NCBI RefSeq assembly: GCF_040412425.1
Contig: NC_089767.1
Location: 41,830,509 to 41,894,508, forward strand
Direction: 5' to 3'
Source of the DNA: Macrobrachium rosenbergii
Taxonomy: Eukaryota > Arthropoda > Malacostraca > Decapoda > Palaemonidae
Length of the DNA stretch: 64,000 bases
Under the pieces are notes generated by a model. The model saw nothing but the letters and a program-made list of their open reading frames with translations, ran no database searches and was not told the DNA's origin. A program made the position numbers and the translations under genes. Below are positions 22,771 to 34,494 of this stretch, piece by piece (positions within the stretch are counted from its first letter, which is position 1; each line of letters starts with the position of its first letter).

Positions 22771-23095
22771 TGTAGATGCAAGGAAACGCATGCCACCCCA
22801 GCATAGCGTGACAACAAGTGGAATTAAAATAACCATTTCATGCCTTTTTTTATGACTGGCTGTACAAAAGCTGCATTCATTTTCATCATTTCCTACCCAC
22901 GGGCATGAGTGCCACTGCCCTTTTTTTTCTCTCCCTCTCTCTCAGCACTTTTATAAGGGCCTCATACATATATACTTCAGAATGAGCATCTCGTTCATGG
23001 AATCTGACACTCGCACATTAAGCCAGAAGAAGAAGAGTCACTGCGCACGGTTTTCAGAAACTATCACTCAGCTGCGTTCAGTTCGTTTCATCTTT
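22771..23095. other. Intergenic
   Basis: Nothing firm. The frame leading into the integrase-like fragment is open from about 23040 but has no clear motif. Confidence 0.4.
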
Positions 23096-23205
23096 GTCCG
23101 GAAGATTTTGAAAACTACTCGAAATATTTTGGGTTTCCTGTAACCATCATAAGCGACAGTGGTGTGATGTTCAATGCAGAATTTCTAGAACTGGTTCAGG
23201 GGTAA
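23096..23205 (+). pseudogene. Integrase-like fragment (LTR retrotransposon relic)
   Basis: One frame reads YFGFPVTIISDSGVMFNAEF and then LELVQG before a stop at 23203-23205. This matches the G-x-P-x-x-I-x-S-D-x-G-x-x-F-x-x-x-F block of retrotransposon integrases around the second catalytic Asp, with D preserved. Only about 35 residues are recognisable. The zinc-binding domain and the remaining catalytic residues are absent. Confidence 0.6.
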
Positions 23206-23750
23206 GGTCTGGTTGGCGTAGCTATATGATTGTGGGTATTTTTTTTTTAGAACTACATTGCAAAGGGTACTACCACTGTAATAAGTGTCTTTTTTATTCT
23301 ACGCTAGCAAAATAGTGTTCAATGCAGAATTTCTACGACTGTCTCGGGGGTAAGGTCTGGTTGGGGCAGCTTTATGACTGTGGGTATTTTTTTTAAGAAT
23401 ATATTGCAAAGGGTACTACCACTGTAAAAAATGGCTTTTTTCTACGCTAGCAAAACAGTGCTCAATGCAGAACTTCTAGAACTGTTTTAGGTTAGGGTCT
23501 GGTCGGCGTAGCTTTATGACTGTAGGTAGTCTATTTTTCAGAACTACATTGAAGGGTACTACAACAGTAAAAAAATTTTTATCCTACGATAGCAAAATAG
23601 TGCTCAATGCAGAATTTCTAAAACTGTTTCAGGGTAAGGTCTGGTTGACGTAGCTTTATGGCTGTAGGTAGCTTTTTTGTTTTCATATTACATTGAAGGG
23701 TACTACCACTGTAAAAAGTGGCTTTTTTCTGCCTCTACGCTAGCAAAATA
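23163..23750 (+). repeat. About 144-bp tandem array, 4 copies
   Basis: Copies begin near 23163, 23311, 23454 and 23596 with TCAATGCAGAATTTCTA, then GGTAAGGTCTGGTTGGCGTA, a T run, GGGTACTACCACTGTA and CTACGCTAGCAAAATAG. The first part of each unit is the end of the integrase-like fragment, so the array grew from that relic. Confidence 0.88.
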
Positions 23751-24149
23751 TTATCTTTGAATGGGCATCTTGTTCATGAAGGTTGGCACGCAGGATCTTT
23801 GCATACATTAACCTTGTGCTCCGATTTGTGAGAGGAATGGCTTCATTCACCAACATGAAATACAAAACATGTATGAATATATCCAGTTAAAAGTTCTGTT
23901 GTTACAAGTTGCACGATTAAAAGCATATTGCATCCTTACAGAAACAGTAAATAATTCATATACCAATATTATTCCCTTAGCAGACTGACGTACATTCTTT
24001 AAACCAGTCCTTATTGATTGCCTTAGCCGCCTTGGGTACAGTTTGGAGAAGTTTTCGTACAAATGTGCTGTGTGTCTTCGAAGTTTGGTAGATTAGTTTT
24101 CCTGGTCGAGGCAAAAAAGGTTTCAATTTTCGAAGAAACGAGCCCCTAG
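23751..24149. other. Intergenic
   Basis: Nothing recognised. Confidence 0.5.
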
Positions 24150-24441
24150 GTGCACTGTAGGCATTACTAAAGGTTCTTTGCAGCGTCCCTTCGGCCCCTA
24201 GCTGCAACCCCTTTCATTCTTTTTACTGTACCTCTATTCATATTCTCTTTCTTCCATCTTGCTATCCACCCTCTCCTAACAATCATTTCATAATGCAACT
24301 GCCAGGATTTCCTCCTGTTACACCTTCCCAACCTACCTACTCTCAATTTCCTTTCCAGCGCTGAATGACCTCGTAGGTCCCAATGCTTGGCCTCTGGCCT
24401 AAACTCTATATTCCATTCCATTCCATTCTATTCCATTCCAT
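24150..24441 (+). mobile_element. R2 dispersed element
   Basis: GGTGCACTGTAGGCATTAC, GGTTCTTTGCAGCGTCC, CGCTGAATGACCTCGTAGG and a (CATTC)n tail to 24441. The 5' end is slightly short. Confidence 0.8.
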
Positions 24442-25140
24442 TTAGAAGAAAAGAGAGAAAGAGAGACGAGAGAGTTTTGCCTTGCAGAAAGCCGTTTGAA
24501 CAGCTTCCCTGAAGACTAGATTTCTTCCTTGTAAAAAAAAATACAAACCAATATATAATATATTTTTTACTATAAAAATTATCTCACAATAGATATACAA
24601 AACAAGGAATGAATGTTGATTCTCACGTCAGCCAGCATGCAAAAAATAAGGAAGAACAAAAAAAAAAAATGCGTATCATGGCTCATGCTCGTCTTATTTA
24701 TTTTTTTCCAGCGAGGCATTATATATGGGAGAGACGCCAGTTACCACGGCTCATTTTCTCTCCGACCATCGGAGAGAGAACAGGTTGGGAACCTCGCGCT
24801 CTCTCTCCTTCCCAAGTTTAACTGCCGCTGACGCCGCATCAACCGAGTTGCCTTTTTTTTGTTTTGTTTTTTTAAATCGTGTGTCAGTTTTTCACCGATA
24901 GATTCCCAGTGAAGAGACGCATCGCACAGAACTGCGCTTTCCTACAAGTTCCATTCTTCTTCTTGTTTTTTGTGTGTGTGATTTCTCTCCGTTTTCTCGA
25001 CTGGAGGTTAAATATATCGGGCAGCATTTGCTTGCGCTTCGTGGCACCTCCTTCCCGTTGGCTTTCACCAGTGAGAAACTTGTTTTGGCCTTATATTCCG
25101 GGTGTTCGACGCGAGAAACGCCTGAAGGTAGGGTTGAATT
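24442..25140 (+). promoter_or_regulatory. GC-richer island, candidate promoter and untranslated exon
   Basis: 24700-25130 stands out from the AT-rich surroundings. It has ATTATATATGGG near 24718 as a possible TATA element and a candidate donor, CCTGAAG|GTAGGG, at 25126. Frames of 60-119 codons cross it without recognisable content. It could be a 5' exon of a downstream gene such as the DUF547 gene, which lacks its first exon, but nothing connects them directly. Confidence 0.2.
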
Positions 25141-26064
25141 TTCGTTTGTCTATTATTAAAGATTCTCAAAATGAGTTCAACCCAGCCAGTACCAGAGTGA
25201 TTTATTATGCTTTGATTTTTATTAAACTTAATTTCTGAAGTGTATTTGATAAGTTTGATTACATACTATAAGTATTTTTTTATTATTTATATTTTCATGG
25301 AACATACAAGTATGACTCCCTAGGCAGTAATTGGGACTTTAGGGTATAAGGATTCATACCTTTTCATACTGACAGTGCTAAATACACTTTTGTTATCTTT
25401 TGTTTGTCTTGAATGCCCTTGATATACGTACGAGATCGTAATGGGATAAATTGAAGGTTTACATCTGGTAATAAGATTTAATTAATCTGATGATAAAAAT
25501 CAATTAATGCTCATGATGAACTGTTTGCTTATTAATTTTTATATTCGTGTTTAATTATTTTTGCACGTCTAAGTATTCTTTTTATTTTGTGGTGTCTGGG
25601 TATTATGTTGTTATTAAAGATGTTATTATTACTGTTATTATACACACTGCTCGAGTATAAAGACCAGTAAAAGAACGGTTATTTGTTAGGAAATAGCTTT
25701 AAAAATTGTTTTTTTTTTCGTTATTATTATTGTGTATGTTATGAATTTAGTTGATACGAACTTTTATAAAAATACAATACCTGGCGTTTCACAGAGCTTA
25801 AAATAGATATCACACGTTCCTGTATTATTTATTAAAAAAATAGTTTTTAGAGTTTTTTTCGTTATTATTATTATTATATTGCGTATGTTGTCAATCAGTT
25901 TACCTGTCACGAACTTGATAAGTAAACACCTTATCTCACAGAGCTTAGAATATCACATATTCCTACATAATCCTTATGCCAACCCTTCGGGCCTCACCGT
26001 CATGAAGTACTGTAATAAACAAAGATACCAAACAGGACCAACTTTGGCATCCGGACGGGCCGGG

Positions 26065-26069
<5 letters not shown>
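25141..26069. other. AT-rich intergenic
   Basis: It contains a roughly 150-bp weak duplication (TTTTTTTCGTTATTATTATT near 25715 and 25857). No gene. Confidence 0.5.

Positions 26070-26128
<59 letters not shown>
26070..26128. repeat. (CT)n microsatellite
   Basis: About 29 CT units. Confidence 0.97.
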
Positions 26129-26199
26129 AAGTCCTAGTTATTTCATTGGTCATTCTACCCATCATTTCCTCTTCCCGTGTTGTTGGTTTTACTTTCTAG

Positions 26200-26640
26200 T
26201 TGTAAATTTTATTTGATGTGCTATTTTGTTTTTTTTTTTTTTGTTGGAGTGCATTTAATTGGAGGTTTTTTTCGTTGGCTTTTTTCATATGAATTTTTTT
26301 GTAAATTATATTGGATGTGCTTTTTTTTGTTGTATTTAATTGCAGGGTTATTTTGTTTTTGGTTTTTTCATATGAATTTTTTTGTAAATTATATTGGATG
26401 TGCTTTTTTTTGGTGTATTTAATTGCAGGCTTTTTTGTTGGTTTTTTTCATAAGAATTTTGTTTGTAAATTATATTGGATGTACTGTTTTTTTTGGTGTA
26501 TTTAATTGCAGGTTTTTTTGTTGGCTTTTTTCTTATGAATTTTTTTTGTAAATTATATTGGATGTAGTTTTTTTGTTGGAGTGTATTTAATTGCAAATTT
26601 TTCGTTGTTTTTTTTTGTTTGAATTTTTTTAGATTTTGTA
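26200..26640 (+). repeat. About 83-bp T-rich minisatellite, 5 copies
   Basis: The unit contains GTAAATTATATTGGATGTGC, TGTATTTAATTGCAGG, a T-rich stretch and TTTTTTCATATGAATTT. Each unit carries a TTTAATTGCAG that mimics a splice acceptor. The open frames over it are repeats only. Confidence 0.9.
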
Positions 26641-26999
26641 TATGCTTGTATTTGTTGTTGGAGAAATCTTTACTATAACCTGAAGACTCCTTGGAGATCT
26701 AAACCCCAAAATTGTGTATTTATAATGTAACAAAGATATGATAAGAAAGTTTTATAGCTGAGAACATTCTAAAGCATCCAGATGGATTATTTTTGAGCTG
26801 AGATCACTGTACTTCATTATTTGCACACAATTGAGGGTATTATTTTTTCAATTATTATTATTATAAAAATTAGTGTTATTATCACCTCTGAAGTTTGTTT
26901 ATTTAATATTCCAACCGTTAATTCACATACGAGTTATTCATGTAAATGCTAAGTGAACTCCGACTTCAGATTATCCTTATTAACCCTCAATTCACTAAA
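26641..26999. other. Intergenic
   Basis: Nothing recognised. Confidence 0.5.
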
Positions 27000-27297
27000 C
27001 GTCAGTGCACCTCACGCGGTGGACTGTAGGCATTACCTAAGGCTCTTTGTTGCGTCCCTTCGGCCCCTAGCTGCAACCCCTTTCATTCCTCTTCCTGTAC
27101 CTCCATTCATATTCTCTCTCTTCCATTTTGCTGTCCACCCTCTCTAACAATTGTTTCGTAGCGCAACTGCGAGATTTATCTCCTGTTACACCTGTCAAAC
27201 CTTTCTACTCTCAGTTTTGATTTCGGCACTGAATGACCTCATAGGTCCCAGCGCTAGGGGTTTTGGCCTAAATTTTATACTCCTATCCATTAGACTT
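27000..27297 (+). mobile_element. R2 dispersed element
   Basis: From CGTCAGTGCACCTCACGCGG to the ATTTTATACTCCTATCCATT tail. The GAATGACCTCATAGG core is intact. Confidence 0.82.
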
Positions 27298-27429
27298 GTT
27301 TTAAGTATATTTCATAATTCCTTATTTTTATTATATATTTTTGAGCCAATAAATTGGTAAGTAGATTTTGAAAAATCAGCATACTAGTAAAATGATATAC
27401 ACTAAGATTTGCTTAGTTAAATTTCTTTA

Positions 27430-27548
27430 AATTTCATCCTTCTATATTAAATTTCATCCTTCTATATCATCCTGCATCGTCAATTTCATCCTTCGATATC
27501 ATCCTGCACCGTCAATTTCATCCTTCGTTACCATCCTGCATTGTCAAA
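27430..27548 (+). repeat. 32-bp minisatellite, 4 copies
   Basis: The unit is TTTCATCCTTCGATATCATC followed by CTGCACCGTCAA. Confidence 0.88.
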
Positions 27549-27807
27549 CGGATAATTTATATTAATCTACGTTGCATTTATGTGTCTGCTAATGTCCTTG
27601 CCTCTCTTGCATTATTCTGTATTTTCCTGGAGTTGTGCTGTACCCTTGCAGCCTGTAATATAAGTCACTATTACATAATCTTTTTGTTTATGTACCAACC
27701 GTCCTTGATGTTGATGTATGGCGCTCTCACCCATCCGTTATTCCTTGAAATGCTATTCCTTTAAATGTCTATAGGTTATTGATACATCTTCCTAATTCTT
27801 ATTTACA
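27549..27807. other. Intergenic
   Basis: Nothing recognised. Confidence 0.5.
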
Positions 27808-28125
27808 TAAACCCCATTGGGGGGTAGTGTCGTCAGTTCACCTCATGCGGTGCACTGTAGGCATCACTCAGGGTTCTTTGCAGCGTCCCTTCGGCCCCTG
27901 GCTGCAACCCCTTTCGTTCCTTTTAATGTATCTCCATTCATCTTCCCTTCTTCTATCTTACTCTCCAACCTCTGTTGACAATTGGTTCATACTGCAACTG
28001 CTTTGAGGTTTTCCTCCTGTTACACCTTTCAAACCTTTTTATTGTCAGTTTCCGTTTCAGAGCAGAATGACTTCATAGGTCCCAGCGCTTGGTCTCTGGC
28101 CTAAGTTCAGTATTCTATTCTATTC
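27808..28125 (+). mobile_element. R2 dispersed element
   Basis: From CCCCATTGGGGGGTAGTG (a small hairpin typical of full-length copies) to the ATTCTATTCTATTC tail. Confidence 0.82.
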
Positions 28126-28485
28126 TTCTTTCCATAACAATTTTGTACTGTATATTTTCCAAACCCTGGTATCATTCTTATCTCCGTATTTTTCTTAAGA
28201 GCTGTAATAACAGCTTAGCGAACTCAAAAGTGCTTCTCTCAACTGCTCTCTTTTCATCTTACATGTACAGCACAGCTGAGCTGTTAACACGGTACATTTT
28301 ATAATGATAAGAATTACAGAGCGAAGAGACCCATTAAGTGAAATTTGTTTCTATTTCAGTCTTGTTATATTCGCATATTTACAGGTGAACTTTCTACTAA
28401 ATAGCTCTTGCTATTATCTTTAGAGTGTCCCTGTGATATCACCCTGTCGCTTTAATCTGTGTGTGTTGTGAAATAATGGCACATT
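28126..28485. other. Intergenic
   Basis: Nothing recognised. Confidence 0.5.
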
Positions 28486-28830
28486 AGTTTTCTGTAAAAG
28501 AAAACGATTCCGTCTGCCCTCAGATCTTAAAAACTACTGAGGCTAGAGGGCTGCATATTGGTATGTTGATCATCCACCCTGCAATCATCAAACATACCAA
28601 ATTGCAGCCCTCTAGCCTCAGTAGTTTTTATTTTATATAAGGTTAAAGTTAGCCATGATCGTGGGTGTGGGGCCATTGTAGGTGCCGGACGCACGATCAT
28701 GGCTAGCTTTAACCTTACATAAAATAAAAACTACTAAGGCTAGAGGGCTGCAATTTGGTATGTTTGATGATTGGAGGGTGGATGATCAACATGCCAGTTT
28801 GGAGGGCCGTGGCTGAGAGTTTCATACAGC
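28486..28830. mobile_element. Two family A elements head to head
   Basis: A + strand left part (AGTTTTCTGTAAAAG to GTTAGCCATGATCG) is followed after about 45 bp by the same segment inverted (CGATCATGGCTAGCTTTAAC to GGATGATCAACATGCC). Each copy already contains an inverted repeat, so the locus can fold into a long outer hairpin or two inner hairpins. Confidence 0.8.
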
Positions 28831-29124
28831 ATTAAAGGGACGTCACGTGGCTGCTAATTCTATGCATTCACGGAAATATATGTCTTGTGTTGATGAGAAG
28901 CGTCATCAGACTGAGAGGAAGGGTACACGTCTAGTGCACAATAGCTAAGTAATCCATTTTTTTAATGGATATTCGACGCTTCAAGATTTTTACAATATTG
29001 ATTTTGTGCGAACGTGCAGCCTTTCCAACGGATAAAGTTCGATCTAGCCTTTTTATATTTTTGCATTTAAAATTGAACTAAGTGTACCTTTGGGCTGATA
29101 CTGCTAATACTACTAATACTAATA

Positions 29125-29126
<2 letters not shown>
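28831..29126. other. Intergenic
   Basis: Nothing recognised. Confidence 0.5.

Positions 29127-29198
<72 letters not shown>
29127..29198. repeat. (CT)n microsatellite
   Basis: About 36 CT units after an ACTAATACTAATACT stretch. Confidence 0.97.
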
Positions 29199-29200
<2 letters not shown>

Positions 29201-29224
29201 AATTCCTAAAAGCCTAATGTCTGC

Positions 29225-29570
29225 TTATCGGATTGAATTGAATATATAGAATTTAGGCCAAAGGCCAGGCCCTGGGACCTGTGAGGGCATTCAGCGCTGA
29301 AACTGAAATTTACAGTTGAAAGGTTTGAAAGGTGTAACAGGAGGAAAACCTCAAAGCAGTTGCAGTATGAATCAATTGTAAGGAGAGGGTGGAGAGTAAG
29401 ATGGAAGAAAGAGAATATGAAAGGAGGTACAGTAAAAGGAACGAAAGGGGTTGCAGCTAGGGACCGAAGGAAGGCGCGCTGCAAAGAACCTTAAGTAACC
29501 CCTACAGTGCACCACATGAGGTGCACTGACGGCACTAACCCCTTACGGGGAATGTCCGCTTATCAAACTA
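29225..29570 (-). mobile_element. R2 dispersed element, inverted
   Basis: The only minus-strand R2 copy. It reads CCTGTGAGGGCATTCAGCGC near the tail side and ends GTGCACTGACGGCACTAACC and CCTTACGGGG, which defines the element's 5' hairpin. Confidence 0.85.
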
Positions 29571-30272
29571 AGGACGGTTGTCGTTGTAAGATCTAACATA
29601 AATTATTATTTGTATTTCTATTAAACGTGAGAATAACTGGTGTTACCTCCTATTTTTAACAAGTTCTACAAGCTTTTAAAATATTAGACTTCGAAAGGTT
29701 CACACGTACTATGTGCAAACTTCTTTACTCGTGAAAGTTACGCTCTAAGAGGAGCTGAAGAACTTACTGAGTATTGTGTCATGAGAACCATTAAGACTTT
29801 CTCTCTCTCTCTGTCTCTCTTTTATATTAAGCTTGCGAGAATTTATCTCTTTTCTCTACTGTCAGTCAGTCGAACTTTCCCTCGATGCTGAAGATGGCAC
29901 ATCCAAAAATCACCCTTGTCAGACATTTTCTCACGTAGCGAAGCGCACTGTTGCTTCCACTTTGTTGTGGTCGTTTTCACATCTAGCGAATGACGTCAGC
30001 ATCCTTTTACCAAACTTGCAGCCTTTTCCTCCGAGTACTGAATGATCGTAGGGGTTGCAGAAGCGTCGGGTCTTTTGCACAGATCCTGGCAAACGCCGTG
30101 ACGTCATCAGTGCTGAGTATATCCATTTAAACCACAGGTCACTTTCGCGCTTGAGCGAGCTCTCCATCTACCCTCAGGTTTTATTCACCTCATGTTTTGT
30201 TCCAAATGGCCTGTGTATTTGCTGTTTTTGTCAGTGGCGTTTGCACCGTGTTGTTTATACTTCATGTAGGGT

Positions 30273-30277
<5 letters not shown>
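29571..30277. other. Intergenic with two TGACGTCA sites
   Basis: Perfect palindromic CRE/ATF-type sites lie at 29991 and 30099 in a somewhat GC-richer stretch. No exon could be supported. Confidence 0.4.
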
Positions 30278-30362
<85 letters not shown>

Positions 30363-30374
30363 ATATATATATAT

Positions 30375-30420
<46 letters not shown>
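30278..30420. repeat. (AT)n microsatellite, interrupted
   Basis: About 40 AT units, two TTGTATAT/TTGTGTAT interruptions, then about 20 more. Confidence 0.97.
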
Positions 30421-30424
<4 letters not shown>

Positions 30425-31263
30425 CACGAATATATATAAATATACATATGCACGTTGTTTGCGTATAGTGGACTTTCTTTTCATGTGCTTGATTTTTCTT
30501 TTTGAAATAGTGAGACAGCTTGACACAAAGACACACACGCACGCATATCATCCTATGGGTAGAGTATGCCAATTCCTGAAATTGGCATGCAACTTAGGGC
30601 CATGCAAATATTTCCTGTCATTCTGACAACCGATATTTTTTTCTATAAATCTGACTCCACTGTAATTCTAGTTTGGGAGTATGAGTTTTGTACTTGAAGG
30701 TGGAACACTGACACTGGTTTAAATAGCAAAATTTGCACCCAGTATGTATGATGGTACTTAAATTGTATAATGGTTGCGTTGGAAAAATGAACTGTTTACC
30801 CAATTATTCGTTGTGGGTGACCCACAAGGAATACACCAGTCATTCACCAATTTGTTGAATATAAAAAGAACGATACTACGGCATTTCCATGTATCACTCC
30901 CCAAATAAAGGATACTGGCACCAATTACTCAGGGCACCACACGCTCCCCCTACGGTATCTCGGTCGGTTCTAGTGCAAGAGCATCCATCATTCCAAAAAA
31001 TTAGTCATTTACCTCCCCCACCCACCATTCCCAGTGAACTGAGGAAGAGGGGTCCCTCCCCCCCATCCCCCCTTCCAGTCAACTGAGGAAGAGAAGTGGA
31101 AGAGAGCTGCCCCCGTGTGACATTTCCACTTATTTAAAGACGTGGCGGTGTTGGTGACGTCACGTCCTGGCCCCTCGCGACCCCATCGAGAGGGCGGGAA
31201 GTCGTAATACGGGAGACTTGATTGATGGTACTTGTCCCATTTACTTCACCTTTTTCTTTTCGT
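30421..31263. other. Intergenic, GC-rich patch 31080-31220
   Basis: The patch includes TGACGTCA at 31155 and CCCTCGCGACCCCATCGAG. No gene supported. Confidence 0.4.
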
Positions 31264-31322
31264 TTCTTCTTCTTCTTCTTCTTCTTCTTCTTCTTCTTCT
31301 TCTTCTTCTTCTTCTTCTTCTC
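31264..31322. repeat. (CTT)n microsatellite
   Basis: About 19 CTT units. Confidence 0.97.
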
Positions 31323-31467
31323 TTTTGGGTAATTATTGTTGTTGTTGAGGGTTGTGGTAAACACATTAACTAGAAGTAGTGTTTTTGTGCATGTTATGTA
31401 ATGAGTTTCTACCAGGCTTGATAAGTTATATTGTGTTATGTAAGACGATAGTACAAAATGTTGTGAA

Positions 31468-31469
<2 letters not shown>

Positions 31470-31511
<42 letters not shown>
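31470..31511. repeat. (AC)n microsatellite
   Basis: About 20 AC units. Confidence 0.97.
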
Positions 31512-31515
<4 letters not shown>

Positions 31516-31727
31516 ATTCATACAATCATGAACAAAGAAAGAATTAAAACGCCTAAAAGGGTGAAAGTGAAATAAGAGAAAGACTTGTTGGTGCAAGGTT
31601 TCACTCCCCTTTAGATGAACTCCCGGTGTGATCAAACCGAGTGATGATGATAAAGTCAGCGATGTGTATCGAATCTTACCTTACCAAAAAAAAGAAGACT
31701 ATCGTGATGTATTTGTCAATTATTTAT

Positions 31728-31732
<5 letters not shown>

Positions 31733-31801
<69 letters not shown>
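31733..31801. repeat. (CT)n microsatellite
   Basis: About 34 CT units. Confidence 0.97.
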
Positions 31802-31806
<5 letters not shown>

Positions 31807-32214
31807 AGCCATGTTTCATAATGCTTTGAGGTGGGACCTTCCCACCTCACTTATTTTTGGATGTTTGTTGCGCATGTTTAATGGGCTCACGTATGCCCAT
31901 AATTCAGCTCTTTCTTCCAGTTTTTGTAATTCATTTATATTCTCTTCTTCTTCATCTTCTTCTTCTTCCTTGTCCATTAGGAAACTGCACCTCACGGCCC
32001 TTCCTCATTCTTCACTGCGCACTTTTGACGTGATGTCACACGGACACATTGTCAGGCACTTCTTTGAAACTTGCAAGAATGAAGTCAGGTATGTTCGTCA
32101 TCTTGCAGCCAGAGGTTGGCAACTTTGTGCCGGAAAGGATTTAGGAGAGTGCCCTGCAATTCGACCCCAAGAAACTGATATATAATAAATCAGTATATTG
32201 AAGGCCAGACTAAT
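31802..32214. other. Intergenic, unexplained 124-codon frame
   Basis: An open frame from 31811 to 32185 is not simple repeat for most of its length, but part is a (CTT)-derived serine run and the rest matches no family I know. No splice or promoter support. Confidence 0.3.
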
Positions 32215-32870
32215 TTTTCTTAATATTGTTTTATAACCTATTCCAGAAACCAGATTTTGCATTTGGAATCAGATTGGTTTATTGCTCTAAGGATTCCATG
32301 AACCATAATTTCCATTTAGAATCTAACTGGTTTATTGCTCAGAGGATTCCAGGAACCATAATTTCCGTGTAGAATCACGGTGGTTGAATGTTTTAAGGAT
32401 TCCAAGAATCAGGTTTTCCATTTAGAATCAGATTGGCCTATTGCTTCAAGGATTTCAGGAACTAGATTATCCATTTAGAATCAGATTGGTTTGTTGTTTT
32501 TAGGATTCCAGGAACAGATATTTGCTTTAGAATCAGATTGGTTTATTGCTTCAAGGATTCCAGGAACCAGATTTTCTATTTAGAATCAGATTGGTGTATT
32601 GCTTCAAGGATTCCAAGGAACCAGGCTTTGCATTGAGAATCAGGTTGTTTAATGCTGTTAGGATTCCAGGAACCAGATTTCCCATTCAAAATGAGATTTG
32701 CCTATGGCATCAAGGATTCCAGGAACCATATTTCATTTTGAATGGGATTTACTCATTGCTTTCAGCATTCCAGGAATCAGATTTTCCGTTCAGAATCAGT
32801 TCGTCTTATTGTATTAAGGATTCCAGAAACCAGATTTTTCCTTTGAAATCATATTGCTTTTAAAACTACC
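32215..32870 (+). repeat. About 53-bp minisatellite, about 12 copies
   Basis: The unit is AGGATTCCAGGAACCAGATT, TTCCATTTAGAATCAGATTG, GTTTATTGCTTCA. Copies are well diverged. A 105-codon open frame in it is a repeat translation. Confidence 0.92.
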
Positions 32871-32970
32871 GTTTGATATCCATTTCTACTAGAAACTAAC
32901 TGTCCTTGAAGTATGTCGTTTGAGCTGATAAAAGTAGTCATCAAAATACATATAAACAAATCGTCTAAAG

Positions 32971-33172
32971 CAGTGGTTCTTAATCTTTTTCAATGTGTGC
33001 ACCCCTTTCAAATCAGCAGTCAGTTCTCGCACCGCCTGAATTGCTGAAATAAAAAAAAAGCTAAAATACAAAGTTGATATGATGAGTATTAATAACAAAA
33101 GAAGGTGTAGGTTTATCTATAGCTCAGAGCACTACTTTAGCAAAAAAAATAATAATAATAATAATAATAATA

Positions 33173-33224
<52 letters not shown>

Positions 33225-33379
33225 AATTATTTTATTTTATTTATATTTTTTGGCAGAAAAAGGTAACATGCGTATATAAAAATATATTTTGCTTTAATTA
33301 TTCATAGGCATCCTCGCACCCCTTAGGAACCGGCTTCGCACCCCCTAGGGGTGCGAGGACCCCTGGTTAAGAACCACGG
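32971..33379. mobile_element. hAT-like MITE, copy 2
   Basis: Ends CAGTGGTTCTTAATC and GGTTAAGAACCACGG are near-perfect inverted repeats. The flanking 8-mers are GTCTAAAG and CGCTAAAG (6 of 8 match), as expected for a decayed 8-bp hAT target duplication. The interior is shared with 8355-8738 but has a different central insert and (AAT)n/(ATT)n length. Confidence 0.82.
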
Positions 33380-33691
33380 CGCTAAAGTAAGAAAATTGTC
33401 TGTTTACGTTAGAAAAAGATCTCATCACAAATGACAACATGGGCCAGTCTTGGTGATGTTCGTGGGTGCATGACGTCACAAGACCCCGTAGGAACTGACC
33501 TTTGTTCCTTAGTTGCAAGAAATCGTGTATTGTTATTTTTTTTTTTATTCTTCTGCTTTCCACGTTTTTGTTCCTTCTAGGATATTTCTTTTCTTAGAAT
33601 TTCTCTTTCGTGGGAGAATTTTGCCTTGTCAGATTTCACTTCTTTTCTTGGAATTTCTCCTTATCGGAATTTTGTTCTCTGCAAATTCTCT
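33380..33691. other. Intergenic
   Basis: TGACGTCA at 33471. TTTCTTTTCTTGGAATTTCTC-like segments repeat twice. No gene. Confidence 0.45.
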
Positions 33692-34115
33692 TTTTAGTTT
33701 TCTGTAAAAGGGAACTACTGTGCCGGCTTTGTCTGTCCATCCGCACTTTTTTTTTGTCCGCACTTTTTCTGTCCGCCCTAAGATCTTAAAAATTACTGAG
33801 GCTAGAGGGCTGCAAATTATTATGCTGATCGTCCACCCTCCAATCATCAAACATACCAAATTGCAGCCTTCTAGCCTTAGTAGTTTTTATTTGATTTGAG
33901 GTTAAAGTTAGCCATAATAGTGCTTCTGGTAACTATATAGGATAGGCCCCCACCGGGTCGTGGTTAAAGTTTCATGGGCCGCGGCTCATACAGCATTATA
34001 CCGAGACCACCGAAAGATAGATCCATTTTCGGTGGCCTCGATTATATGCTGCAGCGGCTGTAGAGAAAACTCGATTACGCCGAAGTAAGAAACTTAAGCG
34101 CATTTTTTACTTGTT
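33692..34115 (+). mobile_element. Family A foldback element, full length
   Basis: Start AGTTTTCTGTAAAAGGGAAC, duplicated CCGCACTTTTT segment, central inverted repeat, CGGTGGCCTCGATTATATG, then GAGAAAACTCGATTACGCCG and the terminal GCGCATTTTTTACTTG. Confidence 0.85.
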
Positions 34116-34494
34116 TTTTCAGTTTACGATTTGGATCCTTCCATAGACACTTTCATAGACAGCGCATTAATTCATTTATTGTATGCATTTGAATGTTTTA
34201 TAAAAGAGACGTGTAGGTTGTCTTTTGAACAATTTGTACCCTTCCATTGGCACTTTCTGAAAGAACACAGTAATTCCATTATTGTTTGCATTTGACTTTT
34301 ATAAAAAGAGAAACGTATAGGGTGCCGTTTCATTTTCAAGATGTCCACTTACCTTTTTTAAACATATTTGTACATATTATTACTCAAGGAGTACTGAGCT
34401 TTATAAACTGTTATAAAGCTGAGAAATAAAGGAGGTCCTCTTTGCCTGATTAAAGATGTTTTTACTAGCTTTATACATTTTTACGTATGTTTAT
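34116..34494. other. Intergenic
   Basis: Two loosely related AGAGACGTGTAGGTTG-like segments. No gene. Confidence 0.45.

Noticed and set aside
26200..26640. Membrane-protein-like FF/LL-rich frames
   Set aside because: These translate a T-rich 83-bp tandem repeat.
31811..32185. 124-codon frame as a gene
   Set aside because: It begins next to a CT array, contains a (CTT)-derived serine run, and the rest matches no family I recognise.
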